Of a stretch of 64,000 nt of DNA, positions 33,725 through 41,778 are shown piece by piece. Below the pieces are notes generated by a model. That model was not told the origin of the DNA, made no database searches, and saw nothing but the letters and a program-made list of their open reading frames with translations. The stretch is from positions 124,001-188,000 of the forward strand of contig NZ_JALGBX010000001.1 of assembly GCF_022808175.1 (NCBI RefSeq), in the 5' to 3' direction. The position numbers and the translations under genes are program-made. Position 1 is the stretch's first letter, and every line of letters begins with the position of its first letter. This DNA is from Streptomyces sp. AP-93 (GTDB taxonomy: Bacteria; Actinomycetota; Actinomycetes; Streptomycetales; Streptomycetaceae).

Positions 33725-35121
33725 TGCCGCGGTTCGTTGTGGAAGCCGACGGCGGCTCCCGGGGCAACCCGGGGCCCGCCGGATACGGCTCCGTCGTCCT
33801 CGACCCGGTGACGGGCGAGACGCTGGCCGAGCGCGCGGAGTACATCGGCGTCGCGACGAACAACGTGGCCGAGTACAAGGGCCTCATCGCCGGGCTGAAG
33901 GCCGCCCGCGAGCTGGACCCGGACGCGGTGGTCCTCGTACGCATGGACTCCAAGCTCGTCGTCGAGCAGATGTCGGGCCGCTGGAAGATCAAGCACCCGG
34001 ACATGAAGCCGCTCGCGGCCCAGGCGGCGAAGGTCATGCCGCGCGCCCAGGTGACGTACGAGTGGATCCCGCGCGAGCGGAACAAGCACGCGGACCGGCT
34101 CGCGAACGAGGCGATGGACGCGGGCAAGCGCGGCAAGCAGTGGGAGCCGTCCCACTCATCGGCCGTGCTGGACGCCTCGGCGGCCCGTACTCTGGCGACC
34201 CCGCAGGGCCCTCCGGGTGACGCAGCGAAGGGTGCCGCGGCCGTCCGGGCCGCGCTGGCCTCCGGCGGTGGTACGCGGACCCGTGCGGCTTCGGCTGCGG
34301 GTGTGCGGGCCGGCTCCGCACCGGCCGGCGCCGACACCCTGTTCGGGGACCCGGCCGACCTCGTCGACCCGGCGGCAGCCCCGGCCCCGGCCCCGGCTTC
34401 CGGGCCGGACACGGCTGCCGCGGCCGTGCCCGCCACCGCTGCGTCCACCGGCGCCGCTCCCGTCCCCGCGGCGGGACAGGGCTGGGGACCCGACATGGGG
34501 ACCCCGGCCACCTTCGTGCTGCTCCGCCACGGCGAGACCGCGCTGACCCCGCAGAAGCGGTTCTCCGGCAGCGGCGGCAGCGATCCGGAGCTCTCCGAGG
34601 CGGGCCGCCGCCAGGCCGCCGCCGTCGCGGAGTCGCTCGCTGCGCGCGGCACCATCGAGACGGTGATCAGTTCCCCGCTGCGGCGCTGCCGGGAGACCGC
34701 GCAGGCCGTCGCCGACCGGCTCGGGCTCACCGTCACCGTCGAAGAGGGCCTGCGCGAGGTCGACTTCGGCGCGTGGGAGGGGCTGACCTTCGCGGAGGCG
34801 CGCGAGCGCCACCCCGAGGACCTCCAGGCGTGGCTGGACTCCCCGAGGGCCGCCCCCACGGGCGGCGGCGAAAGCTTCGCTTCGGCCACCCGCCGCATTT
34901 CGGCGACCAGGGACCGGCTGCTCGCCGAACACGCGGGCCGCACGGTGCTCCTCGTCTCGCACGTGACCCCGGTCAAGATCCTGGTCCGGCTGGCGCTGGG
35001 CGCCCCGCCGGAGGCCCTGTTCCGCATGGAGCTCTCGGCGGCCTCCCTGTCGGCGGTCGCCTACTACGCCGACGGCAACGCCTCGGTCCGCCTCCTGAAC
35101 GACACCTCCCACCTGCGCTGA
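33724..35121 (+). CDS. Bifunctional RNase H / acid phosphatase
   Basis: A 465-residue fusion known from actinobacteria (Rv2228c type). The RNase HI domain (1-135) has VEADGGSRGNPGPAGYG, the Glu in NNVAEYKGL, Asp in VRMDSKLVV and HADRLANEA. An Ala/Pro-rich linker covers about 140-255. The histidine phosphatase domain follows, with LLRHGETALTPQKRF, SSPLRRCRETAQ, the catalytic Glu in VDFGAWEGLTF and the second His in LLVSHVTPVKI. In mycobacteria the phosphatase half acts as CobC-like alpha-ribazole phosphatase. Translation is coupled to the zinc-ribbon gene. An 18-bp stem closes the operon. Confidence 0.92.
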   Translation: MPRFVVEADGGSRGNPGPAGYGSVVLDPVTGETLAERAEYIGVATNNVAEYKGLIAGLKAARELDPDAVVLVRMDSKLVVEQMSGRWKIKHPDMKPLAAQAAKVMPRAQVTYEWIPRERNKHADRLANEAMDAGKRGKQWEPSHSSAVLDASAARTLATPQGPPGDAAKGAAAVRAALASGGGTRTRAASAAGVRAGSAPAGADTLFGDPADLVDPAAAPAPAPASGPDTAAAAVPATAASTGAAPVPAAGQGWGPDMGTPATFVLLRHGETALTPQKRFSGSGGSDPELSEAGRRQAAAVAESLAARGTIETVISSPLRRCRETAQAVADRLGLTVTVEEGLREVDFGAWEGLTFAEARERHPEDLQAWLDSPRAAPTGGGESFASATRRISATRDRLLAEHAGRTVLLVSHVTPVKILVRLALGAPPEALFRMELSAASLSAVAYYADGNASVRLLNDTSHLR

Positions 35122-35140
35122 GCCACCGCGCCCGGCCGCA

Positions 35141-35181
35141 CGGCGAGGCCCCCCGCCCCGACCGGGCGGGGGGCCTCGCCG
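35141..35181 (+). terminator. 18-bp perfect stem terminator
   Basis: Positions 35141-35158 pair perfectly with 35164-35181 around CGACC, 20 bp after the operon stop; the longest stem in the window. Confidence 0.9.
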
Positions 35182-35322
35182 TAATCCCCGAGCCGCGGCG
35201 CACCGCCGGCTGGTAGTAAGGGGTCACGCGAGGACAGCAGGAGGGACCGCCCGTGCCGCCGTACCCGTCCGGCTTCCGGTAGCACCCCCAGGAAGGCCCT
35301 GGGGTGCGGCTGGAGGCTCTCC

Positions 35323-35700
35323 TTGTCCCGCACCGCCCACCACATTCCCGCCCCGCACACCCCGTTCGCCGTTCAGCGGCGCGCGGAGCGCGACACCCCG
35401 GGCCGGCGTTCGTACAGCGGCCCCTGGCGCCGCGTCGACCTGCGCACCCTGCGCTACTCCGCCGCCGAGCTCCGTACCGCGGCGAAGGAAGGCAGGCGCC
35501 CGCGGCCGCGGGAGGTCCGGCGCGCCTTCGACAGCTGGCGGTACTGCTGCGCCTTCGCGGCGTCCCCGTCCGTGGCCGCGAACCTCGCGGAGCGCGCCTC
35601 GCGCGCACGGGCCCGTACAGCCTGCCGCGCCGCGCTCCACGACCCCGAGACGGTCATCGAGCCCTACCGGCCCCGCTACGGGGCCCACTGGGAGGCCTGA
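35323..35700 (+). CDS. Small basic conserved Streptomyces protein
   Basis: 125 residues, strongly basic, starting at TTG 35323 after GGAGG (MSRTAHHIPAPHTPFAVQRR). The middle has RRVDLRTLRYSAAELRTAAKEG and a run of Arg-rich helices. The SRTAHH N terminus recurs in small Streptomyces proteins of unknown function. Basic composition suggests nucleic-acid contact but no domain is recognised. An imperfect hairpin (35282-35306) lies before it. It is followed by the terminator shared with rnpB. Confidence 0.65.
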   Translation: MSRTAHHIPAPHTPFAVQRRAERDTPGRRSYSGPWRRVDLRTLRYSAAELRTAAKEGRRPRPREVRRAFDSWRYCCAFAASPSVAANLAERASRARARTACRAALHDPETVIEPYRPRYGAHWEA

Positions 35701-35719
35701 CCGCCACCCGGTACGACGA

Positions 35720-35754
35720 AGCCCCCGCCCCGAACGAACGGGAAAGCGGGGGCT
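35720..35754. terminator. Hairpin between the small basic gene and rnpB
   Basis: AGCCCCCGC (35720-35728) pairs with GCGGGGGCT (35746-35754). It directly follows the rnpB 3' end on the minus strand and the stop at 35700 on the plus strand. Confidence 0.75.
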
Positions 35755-35760
35755 GTTCGT

Positions 35761-36180
35761 CGGCAGACGAGCCGGCCTGTACGCCGGGTTCTGTCACCCG
35801 GTGACCTCGCGGTCGCCGGGGAGACGGCCATCCATCTAGGACCGGCGTTGCCGCCGGCCTCGTGCGGTCTACCCGCGAACTCGGGCGGGCAGCCCTCAAG
35901 CGTTCGCGCAGGTCCTGCCATCCGAAAACGGCCGGACCCTCTTGACCTTGCTCCGGGTGGGGTTTACCTAGCCGCCTGAGTCGCCTCAGGCGCTGGTGGT
36001 CTCTTACACCACCGTTTCACCCTTACCGGGGGCCGAAGCCCCAGGCGGTCTGTTTTCTGTGGCACTGTCCCGCGGGTCACCCCGGGTGGCCGTTAGCCAC
36101 CACCCTGCCCTGTGGAGCCCGGACGTTCCTCGGCGGGATCCGGGGATCCCGACGCGGCCGCCCGGCCGACTCGTCTGCCG
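35761..36180 (-). ncRNA. rnpB: RNase P RNA, bacterial class A
   Basis: The reverse strand shows the universal RNase P landmarks in order: GAGGAACGTCCGGGCTCC near the 5' end, ACAGGGCAGGGTGGTGGC, GACAGTGCCACAGAAAAC and GGTAAGGGTGAAACGGTGGT, then the 3' segment. The two ends (36164-36180 and 35761-35777) form a 17-bp P1 helix with one G-U pair, which sets the ends to within a few bases. The length of about 420 nt fits Streptomyces. It is the catalytic subunit that matures tRNA 5' ends. All reading frames across this interval are shadows. Confidence 0.96.
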
Positions 36181-36212
36181 TGTCGACCATGGTACCTGCA
36201 ACGTGTAAGCAC

Positions 36213-36243
36213 TTGACCTTGACGCAGCGGCAAGGTTTCTACT
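36213..36243 (+). promoter_or_regulatory. MerR-type promoter with 19-bp spacer
   Basis: TTGACC (-35, 36213-36218) and TCTACT (-10, 36238-36243) are separated by exactly 19 bp. The spacer region contains the dyad ACCTTG ... CAAGGT (36216-36221 and 36231-36236). This is the classical arrangement for activation by DNA twisting by a MerR-family protein. The regulator's own ATG is at 36250, so the transcript is probably leaderless. Confidence 0.82.
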
Positions 36244-36249
36244 GGGCCC

Positions 36250-37026
36250 ATGCGGATCGGAGAGATCGCCGCGCTCGTCGGGGTCACCACCCGGGCGATC
36301 CGGCACTACCACCACGTCGGCCTGCTCCCCGAGCCGGACCGGCGCCCCAACGGCTATCGCGCCTACAGCGTGCGCGACGCCGTCCGGCTGGCCCGGGTAC
36401 GCCGGCTGACCGAGCTCGGGCTGAGCCTCGATGAGGTGCGCGACGTGCTCGCGGACGACGCGGGGCGCGAGCTGGCCGAGGTACTGGCCGAGCTCGATGC
36501 CGACCTCGCCCGCCAGCAGGCCGAACTGGCCGAGCGCAGACGGCGCCTGGCCGTCCTGCTCGCCGCCCCGCCCGGGGAGGCCGAGCCGGTCTCGCCCGCG
36601 CTCGCGGAGCTGCTCGCCAAGGCGCCCGCGACGGCCTCGCCGTCCGCCGCGCTCGACCGCGAGCACCTGAGCCTGCTGGACGCCTCGGGCGCCGTGGGGG
36701 AGGAGCTCTACGCCCTGCTCGGGACGGTCGCCGCCGATCCGGCCGTGCTCGCGCTGTACGAGCGGCTCGACGAGCTCGCCGACGCGGACGGGGACGACCC
36801 CCGGATCGGGCCGCTCGCCGCGGACCTGGTGGCCGCGGTGCCCGCCGAGGCGTTCGCGGCGATGGCGACGGCGACGCCGGAGGGGGCCGGCGGGCCGCAG
36901 GCGGTGCCGGGCTTCCTGGAGGCCCTGCTCGCCGAGTACGCCCCGGCGCAGGCGGAGGTCGTCCGCCGGGTGATGGAAGCCTTCACGGACACGTGGGCCA
37001 CGCACACGAAAAGGGGCGGGGAATGA
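36250..37026 (+). CDS. MerR-family transcriptional regulator
   Basis: A 258-residue MerR regulator. The N-terminal winged helix is MRIGEIAALVGVTTRAIRHYHHVGLL with the wing RRPNGYRAYSVRDAVRLARV, followed by a coiled-coil dimerisation helix to about residue 105. The C-terminal part of about 150 residues is all-helical and lacks the cysteines of metal sensors, so it may sense a small molecule or act as a TipAS-like domain. It most likely controls its own promoter at 36213-36243. It overlaps the membrane protein gene by ATGA, and the two share a transcript. Confidence 0.88.
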   Translation: MRIGEIAALVGVTTRAIRHYHHVGLLPEPDRRPNGYRAYSVRDAVRLARVRRLTELGLSLDEVRDVLADDAGRELAEVLAELDADLARQQAELAERRRRLAVLLAAPPGEAEPVSPALAELLAKAPATASPSAALDREHLSLLDASGAVGEELYALLGTVAADPAVLALYERLDELADADGDDPRIGPLAADLVAAVPAEAFAAMATATPEGAGGPQAVPGFLEALLAEYAPAQAEVVRRVMEAFTDTWATHTKRGGE

Positions 37027-37859
37027 ACGCGATACGCGCGGCACGGACCGGGGTGGCCGCCGTGCTCCCCATGGAGCTGGCACTGGTGGTGTGCGTGGCG
37101 GCCGGGGTGCGCCCGCCCGGCTGGGTCCTCGCCGTCGCCGAGGTGGTGGTGCTGGGGGTCCTCCTCCTGGAGGCCGGCGTCCTCTACTCCCTGTACGCCG
37201 CCGCCCGTGCCCGCGGCGCCGACCCGGGCACGGCCCGCCGAGAGGCCGTACGGGCCGTGGTGCCCGCGACCGTACGCCGCCTCGTGCTCCACGAGCTGCG
37301 CGCGTCCGCCTCGCTGGCCCGGTGGGCGCTGCGGCGGCCGCCGCACGGGGTGCGCCCCGGAGACCACGCCGCCGCGTACACCGGACCGCAGACGGCCATG
37401 ATGTACGGGCTGGTGTTCGTGTCGCTGATCGAGACGGTGGCGCTGGCCTTCCTGATCCCCTGGCCGGCCGTCCACCGGGTGGTGCTCGTCCTCGACGTGT
37501 ACGGGGTGCTGTTGATGCTCGGGCTGCACGCCGCCTGCGTCACCCGGCCGCACGTCGTGAGCCCCGACGGGACCCTGCGGATCCGCTACGGGGCCCTCTT
37601 CGACCTGGCCGTCCCGCCGGACGCGGTGGCCTCGGTCCGGGTGGACCGCCGCTACCCCGAGGGACGGCTCGTCACCCTCTCCGAGGACGGGGTGCTCGAC
37701 CTGATCGTCGGCAGCCAGACCACGGTCACCGTGGAGCTGGTCCGGCCGCTCGCCTTCCGCCGTCCGCTCGGCGCCCGCGCCGAGGCCCGCGTCGTCCGCT
37801 TCCACGCCGACGAGCCCCGCGCACTGGTCGACGCACTGCGGCAGCCCACACCCCCGTGA
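37023..37859 (+). CDS. Hypothetical membrane protein in the MerR operon
   Basis: 278 residues from ATG 37023 (overlapping the MerR stop), preceded by AAGGGGCGGGG. Helices include VAAVLPMELALVVCVAAGV, WVLAVAEVVVLGVLLLEAGVLY, MMYGLVFVSLIETVALAFLIP and VLVLDVYGVLLMLGLHAACV. The C-terminal soluble part has VASVRVDRRYPEGRLVTLSEDGVL, similar in style to PH-like domains of bacterial membrane proteins. Role unknown; co-transcription suggests it is part of the response controlled by the MerR protein. Confidence 0.72.
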   Translation: MNAIRAARTGVAAVLPMELALVVCVAAGVRPPGWVLAVAEVVVLGVLLLEAGVLYSLYAAARARGADPGTARREAVRAVVPATVRRLVLHELRASASLARWALRRPPHGVRPGDHAAAYTGPQTAMMYGLVFVSLIETVALAFLIPWPAVHRVVLVLDVYGVLLMLGLHAACVTRPHVVSPDGTLRIRYGALFDLAVPPDAVASVRVDRRYPEGRLVTLSEDGVLDLIVGSQTTVTVELVRPLAFRRPLGARAEARVVRFHADEPRALVDALRQPTPP

Positions 37860-37910
37860 CGGGCTGCCACAGTGGCGACTGTGTGCGCCGAGCGTGACAA
37901 GCCGGGGCGC

Positions 37911-37996
37911 GCCTGTCTTGTCGAAAACGGCACGGCTCGAAAACGGCACGGCCCGAAAACGGCACGGCTCGAAAACGGGCTGCCCCGAAGACAGGC
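37911..37996. repeat. 16-bp tandem repeat enclosed by a 9-bp inverted repeat
   Basis: TCGAAAACGGCACGGC starts at 37921 and 37937, with a one-base variant at 37953 and a partial copy at 37969. The block is framed by GCCTGTCTT (37911-37919) and AAGACAGGC (37988-37996). It lies between convergent genes and may act as a terminator. Confidence 0.8.
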
Positions 37997-37997
37997 C

Positions 37998-38594
37998 CTA
38001 GCGGACCAGCGCGAAGGTGGTGGCCGCGACGGCCGCGCCCACCGCGGTGCCCGCGAGGACCTGGGCGAGGGTGTGGTCCTTCAGCTCGACCCGGGACCAG
38101 CCGACGACGGCGACCAGCGGGTAGGCGAGCAGCAGCCAGGGCCCGTAGGTCAGGGCGAGCATGGCCACGCTCCCGGAGGAGACGGCCGCGTGCACGCTGA
38201 TCTTCCAGACGGGGGTCACGGCGAGCAGGGCCGCGAGGGTGGCCAGCATGGCCGCGATCAGCGCGATCATCGTGCGGGGCGAGCCGAGCAGCGCCATCAG
38301 CAGGATGCCGGTGGCGACCGAGCCGATGATGAACACCATCACGGTGATGCGCTGTCGGCGCTGACCGACGTGCCGGTCGGCCCAGCGGCCGCGCCGGATG
38401 CCGTACTTGATGAAGGCCAGCGGGATGACGGCGCTGAACAGGCAGCCCAGGAGTCCCCAGCCGATCCCGGCGAGGCCGGCGGTGTGCCAGCCGATCAGGA
38501 GGGTGTCGGCGATGATCCAGGTCTTGGGATCGAGCCCGTCGGTGATCAGGCGGGCGGACCGGGACTCGGCGGGCTGGGTGAGCGTGGCGGTCAC
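37998..38594 (-). CDS. PAP2-related membrane phosphatase-like protein
   Basis: A 198-residue multispan protein starting at GTG 38594 (VTATLTQPAESRSARLITDG). It has five to six hydrophobic helices (WIIADTLLIGWHTAGLAGIG, LGCLFSAVIPLAFIKYG, VMVFIIGSVATGILLMALL). The PAP2-type segments VHAAVSSGSVAMLALTYG and GWSRVELKDHTLAQVLAG correspond to the PSGH and SRxxxxxH motifs, though the first is degenerate. It may dephosphorylate a lipid pyrophosphate. Its start overlaps the stop of the MAB_1171c-type gene, so it is the last member of a four-gene set beginning with the XRE regulator. Confidence 0.72.
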   Translation of the reverse strand: MTATLTQPAESRSARLITDGLDPKTWIIADTLLIGWHTAGLAGIGWGLLGCLFSAVIPLAFIKYGIRRGRWADRHVGQRRQRITVMVFIIGSVATGILLMALLGSPRTMIALIAAMLATLAALLAVTPVWKISVHAAVSSGSVAMLALTYGPWLLLAYPLVAVVGWSRVELKDHTLAQVLAGTAVGAAVAATTFALVR

Positions 38595-39781
38595 GCCGTG
38601 GCCTCCTGGCTGGTGGCGCTGGTAGCGCTGCTGGTGGTGAGGAATGCGTCGGCCACGGCGGAGTGGTAGATCCGGGCGAGCTGGATCAGTCGCAGTACTT
38701 CGGCGGAGAAGTCGAGTTCGTCGATGCCGGCGGTGGCCGGCGGCTCCTGGGTGCCGTGGAGCGGCTGGATCCCGCGGGCCTTGCCCTCGCGGGCCGCCCG
38801 CATCCACAGGGCCTCGGCCGCCGGGCTCGTCGCCGGGTCGAACCCGGCCTCCAGGGCGGCGCGGTGCGCGCGCTCGCGGACCTCGGGGGCGGTGTACGCG
38901 TCCAGGGTCAGGGCGGCGTCGCGGATCTCGATCACCCGCCGGTACAGCCGCAGGCGCGGGCTGCGCAGGAGCCCGGTCTTCAGGACGATGTCGGGGGTGA
39001 CCGCGGTCAGGTCCTGCCAGAGCGGCTGGAGCTGCCGGTGGTGCCGGCCGTCCTGGACGGTGCGCCAGGCCACGCCGAAGGCGGGGATGCTGCTCCCGAT
39101 GAGGATGAAGCCGATCGCCAGGTACTTCAGGGCGTCGGTGACGTTGTCGACCGCGACGTCGCTGGTGTCGTCCGTGAGGCCCGCCAGACGGCTCGCGATG
39201 TACCCGGCCCGCAGCAGGGTGTAGAGCACGCCGACGGCGGTTCCGATGCCCATGAGCCGGACGCCGGTCCGCAGCCACAGGGCGCTGGCGTGCCGGGCGC
39301 TGCCCCAGAAGAGCCAGGTGGCGGTGGCCATGGCGATGCCGAGGTAGACGACGAAGAGGAGGTAGTAGAGCGTGGCCCAGCCGTTGCCCGCGGTCTCCTC
39401 GAAGAAGTCGGTCATCTCGTGGGGCCGCGGGACGAAGAAGACGAAGAGCACCGCCATGGCCGTCATCGCGGTGAGCGCGGCGTAGTGCCGGGCCCGCAGC
39501 CGGCGGCCGGTCTCCGGGCGGGCGATGGCGACGACGAAGTCGACGACCGCGCCGGCCGCGATCATGCCGAGCCAGTGCTTGACGAGGGTGGAGAGGTTGT
39601 TGACTCCCGCCCCGTCGTCCAGGGTGCGCATCACGCCGGGGAGGCGGAGCGTCATGGAGACGGTCAGGGCGGCGAACGCCGTCCACAGGGCCCGCTGTTT
39701 GACCGACCGGACGGCTGAGGGGGCGCGCCAGACCGTCACCGTCCACAGCATGGCCAGGATGGCGATTTCGAGGTGTTTCAC
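38591..39781 (-). CDS. MAB_1171c-family multispan membrane protein (putative transporter)
   Basis: A 396-residue protein starting at GTG 39781 (VKHLEIAILAMLWTVTVW), one base after the stop of the metallopeptidase gene. Seven hydrophobic helices fill the first 230 residues; the cytosolic C-terminal region contains LYRRVIEIRDAALTLDAY and LDFSAEVLRLIQLARIYHSAV. The layout, seven helices plus a helical cytosolic tail, resembles MAB_1171c proteins, which are annotated as transporters without direct proof. The consistent neighbourhood with an ImmA/IrrE-like peptidase suggests a signalling role. A longer frame to 39859 lacks a ribosome site. Confidence 0.78.
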   Translation of the reverse strand: MKHLEIAILAMLWTVTVWRAPSAVRSVKQRALWTAFAALTVSMTLRLPGVMRTLDDGAGVNNLSTLVKHWLGMIAAGAVVDFVVAIARPETGRRLRARHYAALTAMTAMAVLFVFFVPRPHEMTDFFEETAGNGWATLYYLLFVVYLGIAMATATWLFWGSARHASALWLRTGVRLMGIGTAVGVLYTLLRAGYIASRLAGLTDDTSDVAVDNVTDALKYLAIGFILIGSSIPAFGVAWRTVQDGRHHRQLQPLWQDLTAVTPDIVLKTGLLRSPRLRLYRRVIEIRDAALTLDAYTAPEVRERAHRAALEAGFDPATSPAAEALWMRAAREGKARGIQPLHGTQEPPATAGIDELDFSAEVLRLIQLARIYHSAVADAFLTTSSATSATSQEATA

Positions 39782-39782
39782 T

Positions 39783-40484
39783 TCACGACCACGTGTTTCG
39801 AACGGGGTGCCCGAGGGCGTCATGGAGGCGTACGAGACGGTCCTCGGCCTCACTGTCACTGGAGGTCGACTGCGTCGTGTTGTAGCGGCCGGCCCGCTCG
39901 TGGATGAGCGTGGCCAGGGTCTCGGCCTGCCGTTCCTGCGGGCTGGCGAACTTGCTCCGCCCCATCAGGTGGGCCAGGCGGTCGATGTCGAGGCCGAGTT
40001 CCTCGTCGATCGTTTCGGTCCTGCGTGCGACGTTCCTGATCCGGGCCGCCTCGGTGCGGATGATCGAGGCCACGGGCAGCTCGGGGCGGTCGAGTCCGGA
40101 GACGGCCGTGTGCGTACGCGTCAGCAGGCGCTGGAAGTGCTCGGAGGCCCGGGCGAGCTCCCGGTCCGAGGGCTGTTCGGGCATGTCGAGTTCGGGAGCG
40201 ACATGGCCGAGCAGCATGTGCGAGATCTCGTGGAGGACGATCTGCACCTTGAGGATCTCGGCGGCGACGGCGTCGTAGAAGACGAGGTCGGCGACGTCCA
40301 GTCCGAGCCAGATCCCGCAGGGCAGGGCCGGGTCGGAGGGTCCGTCGAGGGGCAGCAGGATCAGCGGCCGGCCGCGCTGCGCGGCTATGCCCTCGCAGAA
40401 GGCTTCCAGGTCGAACGGCCGGGGGATGACGAGCCGGTCCGCGACGGCGGCGCACTCCGCGTCGGCGCGCTTCCACCAGCGCAT
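39783..40484 (-). CDS. ImmA/IrrE-like zinc metallopeptidase (ParH-like protein)
   Basis: A 233-residue protein with the zinc peptidase motif HEISHMLLGH (HExxH plus a downstream His) near residue 87. It starts MRWWKRADAECAAVADRL. The N-terminal IrrE-like strand region reads RPLILLPLDG and GIWLGLDVADLVFYD; the C-terminal half is helical. IrrE/ImmA enzymes cleave XRE-type repressors when activated. The XRE gene just upstream (40627-41139) is the obvious candidate substrate, and the membrane protein directly downstream may provide the signal. Length and context match actinobacterial ParH-like annotations. Confidence 0.8.
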   Translation of the reverse strand: MRWWKRADAECAAVADRLVIPRPFDLEAFCEGIAAQRGRPLILLPLDGPSDPALPCGIWLGLDVADLVFYDAVAAEILKVQIVLHEISHMLLGHVAPELDMPEQPSDRELARASEHFQRLLTRTHTAVSGLDRPELPVASIIRTEAARIRNVARRTETIDEELGLDIDRLAHLMGRSKFASPQERQAETLATLIHERAGRYNTTQSTSSDSEAEDRLVRLHDALGHPVRNTWS

Positions 40485-40602
40485 GGTCGCCCTCCCCGCC
40501 CGTCATCGCCCAGTCCGCACACCTGATCGGGTCTGAGAGTAACCGGAAGCGCAGCAGGGGCTGACTGAGGACGTGTCGGTGGCCGGAATATGGCTGATGG
40601 GG

Positions 40603-40629
40603 TGAGGCGCGTGGCTGATTCGCGCCTCA
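40603..40629 (-). terminator. Short hairpin at the 3' end of the XRE gene
   Basis: TGAGGCGCG (40603-40611) pairs with CGCGCCTCA (40621-40629), overlapping the stop codon of the XRE gene. It may attenuate read-through into the metallopeptidase operon. Confidence 0.5.
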
Positions 40630-41139
40630 GGACTCCTTGCCGCGGCGGCGGCGGGGCTTCACATCCGGAAGCCCTTCGGCCTTCCGGAGCTGCTTGATCA
40701 GGCCGGTGACGGACCGCATGGAACCGGCGGACAGCCCGCTGAGGCGGAAGGCCGCGGCCTTGACCTGCTCGTCCTCGAGGACCTGGGCGAACTCGTCGGC
40801 CGCGGCGGCCTTGCCCATCTCCTCGCGCAGCCGCGCGATCCGCTCCTCGATCCGCTGCTCGATCGCCTGGGCGTTCTCGCCGTCGGCCAGGTACCCGACG
40901 GTGACGCCGAAGAAATTGGCGATGGCGCGGATCGAGTCGATGCCCGGGTTCGGGTTGTTGTTCAGGCGGATGGTCTGGACGGTGCCGTGCGAGACGGAGG
41001 GTCCCGACAGCTTCTTGGTGCCCTCGGCGATCTCCTGGTACGTGTACGGACCGCGGCCCGCCGGGTGGATCGTCTCGATCAAGAAGCCGAGGCGGTCACC
41101 CATGGTGTCCCGCCGGCCGGTGGGGGTCTCCTCACCCAT
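40627..41139 (-). CDS. XRE-family helix-turn-helix regulator
   Basis: About 170 residues. After MGDRLGFLIETIHPAGRGPY comes an XRE-type HTH with an insertion (YTYQEIAEGTKKLSGPSVSH, TVQTIRLNNNPNPGIDSIRA, ANFFGVTVGYLADG). A coiled coil (AIEQRIEERIARLREEMGKA) and a basic tail PRRRRGKES follow. ATG 41139 or the downstream ATG 41103 are both possible; I use 41139 because GGGAG precedes it. It is likely a repressor of this locus and a substrate of the adjacent ImmA/IrrE-like peptidase. The upstream region is unusually rich in CTAG, including TCTAG-N4-CTAGA, a possible operator. Confidence 0.8.
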   Translation of the reverse strand: MGEETPTGRRDTMGDRLGFLIETIHPAGRGPYTYQEIAEGTKKLSGPSVSHGTVQTIRLNNNPNPGIDSIRAIANFFGVTVGYLADGENAQAIEQRIEERIARLREEMGKAAAADEFAQVLEDEQVKAAAFRLSGLSAGSMRSVTGLIKQLRKAEGLPDVKPRRRRGKES

Positions 41140-41770
41140 CACCGTCACTGCTCCCGTCTACGGCTGGACCTCATGGTCCAGTACTAAATCATCGTCGACA
41201 TTATCTACCTGCCTAGATGGCTTTCGCCACACAGTGCAACGAACTGCGTCTACCCAGCTAGCGGACCCCGGGGAATGTGACCCATGCCATATTGCCCCCG
41301 GGGCGCCCCGCAGGACCTTGACAGGCCATGTGTGCCGCGGCGTATCTTCGTCCAGCCGTCTAGCCCACTAGATGGTTCGGCGCTCAACCGCTCGACGCGA
41401 TGCGTCTAGCCGACTGAGCTTCGGAGCCGGTGGGCGGGGCGGGAAGGGGGAGGAGCCGCGCTGCCGTCACGGCGGCGGGCTCCAGGTGCAGGACCAGGGG
41501 GGTCGGCGCGCTCGCCCGTGGGCTGAGGTACGGGGGTCCTCAGCCCGGGGCGGGCGAACCGCCCGCCGACGGGAGCCGACGCCCGTCGGCGGGGTCCGGC
41601 GGAATCCAACGGGGGAGCCGCCGCCGGACGGCACGGTCCGGCCGCCGCCCGGGACGCGATCCGAGGCGCGTCCCGGGCCGCGATCCGGCGGGGCGTCAGG
41701 TCGGCCGGCGCCCTGGATGGCCGGTGCCACGCGGCCTGGTGGTTCAGCCGCCTAGCTGTCTAGCTGTCTA
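41140..41770. other. Long intergenic region with clustered CTAG tetranucleotides
   Basis: No gene is supported here. CTAG occurs at 41213, 41258, 41360, 41368, 41406, 41752, 41760 and 41768, eight times in about 630 bp, although this tetramer is rare in GC-rich DNA. The pair at 41359-41372 forms TCTAG-CCCA-CTAGA, and the last three are spaced exactly 8 bp apart (CTAGCTGT units), ending in the IS630 target site. The 41150-41410 part is AT-richer and probably holds the XRE promoter. The 41420-41740 part is GC hairpin-rich, for example GGGCTGAGG ... CCTCAGCCC. Confidence 0.6.
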
Positions 41771-41778
41771 GTGCCGCA

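Noticed and set aside
35761..36180. Several open frames of 60-80 codons or more across the RNase P RNA
   Set aside because: They lie wholly or partly in a region that matches conserved RNase P RNA landmarks and closes as a 17-bp P1 helix; a structured RNA explains the sequence.
41372..41771. Overlapping frames on both strands in the region left of IS locus A
   Set aside because: None has family motifs, a ribosome site or consistent codon bias; the DNA is GC hairpin-rich spacer.
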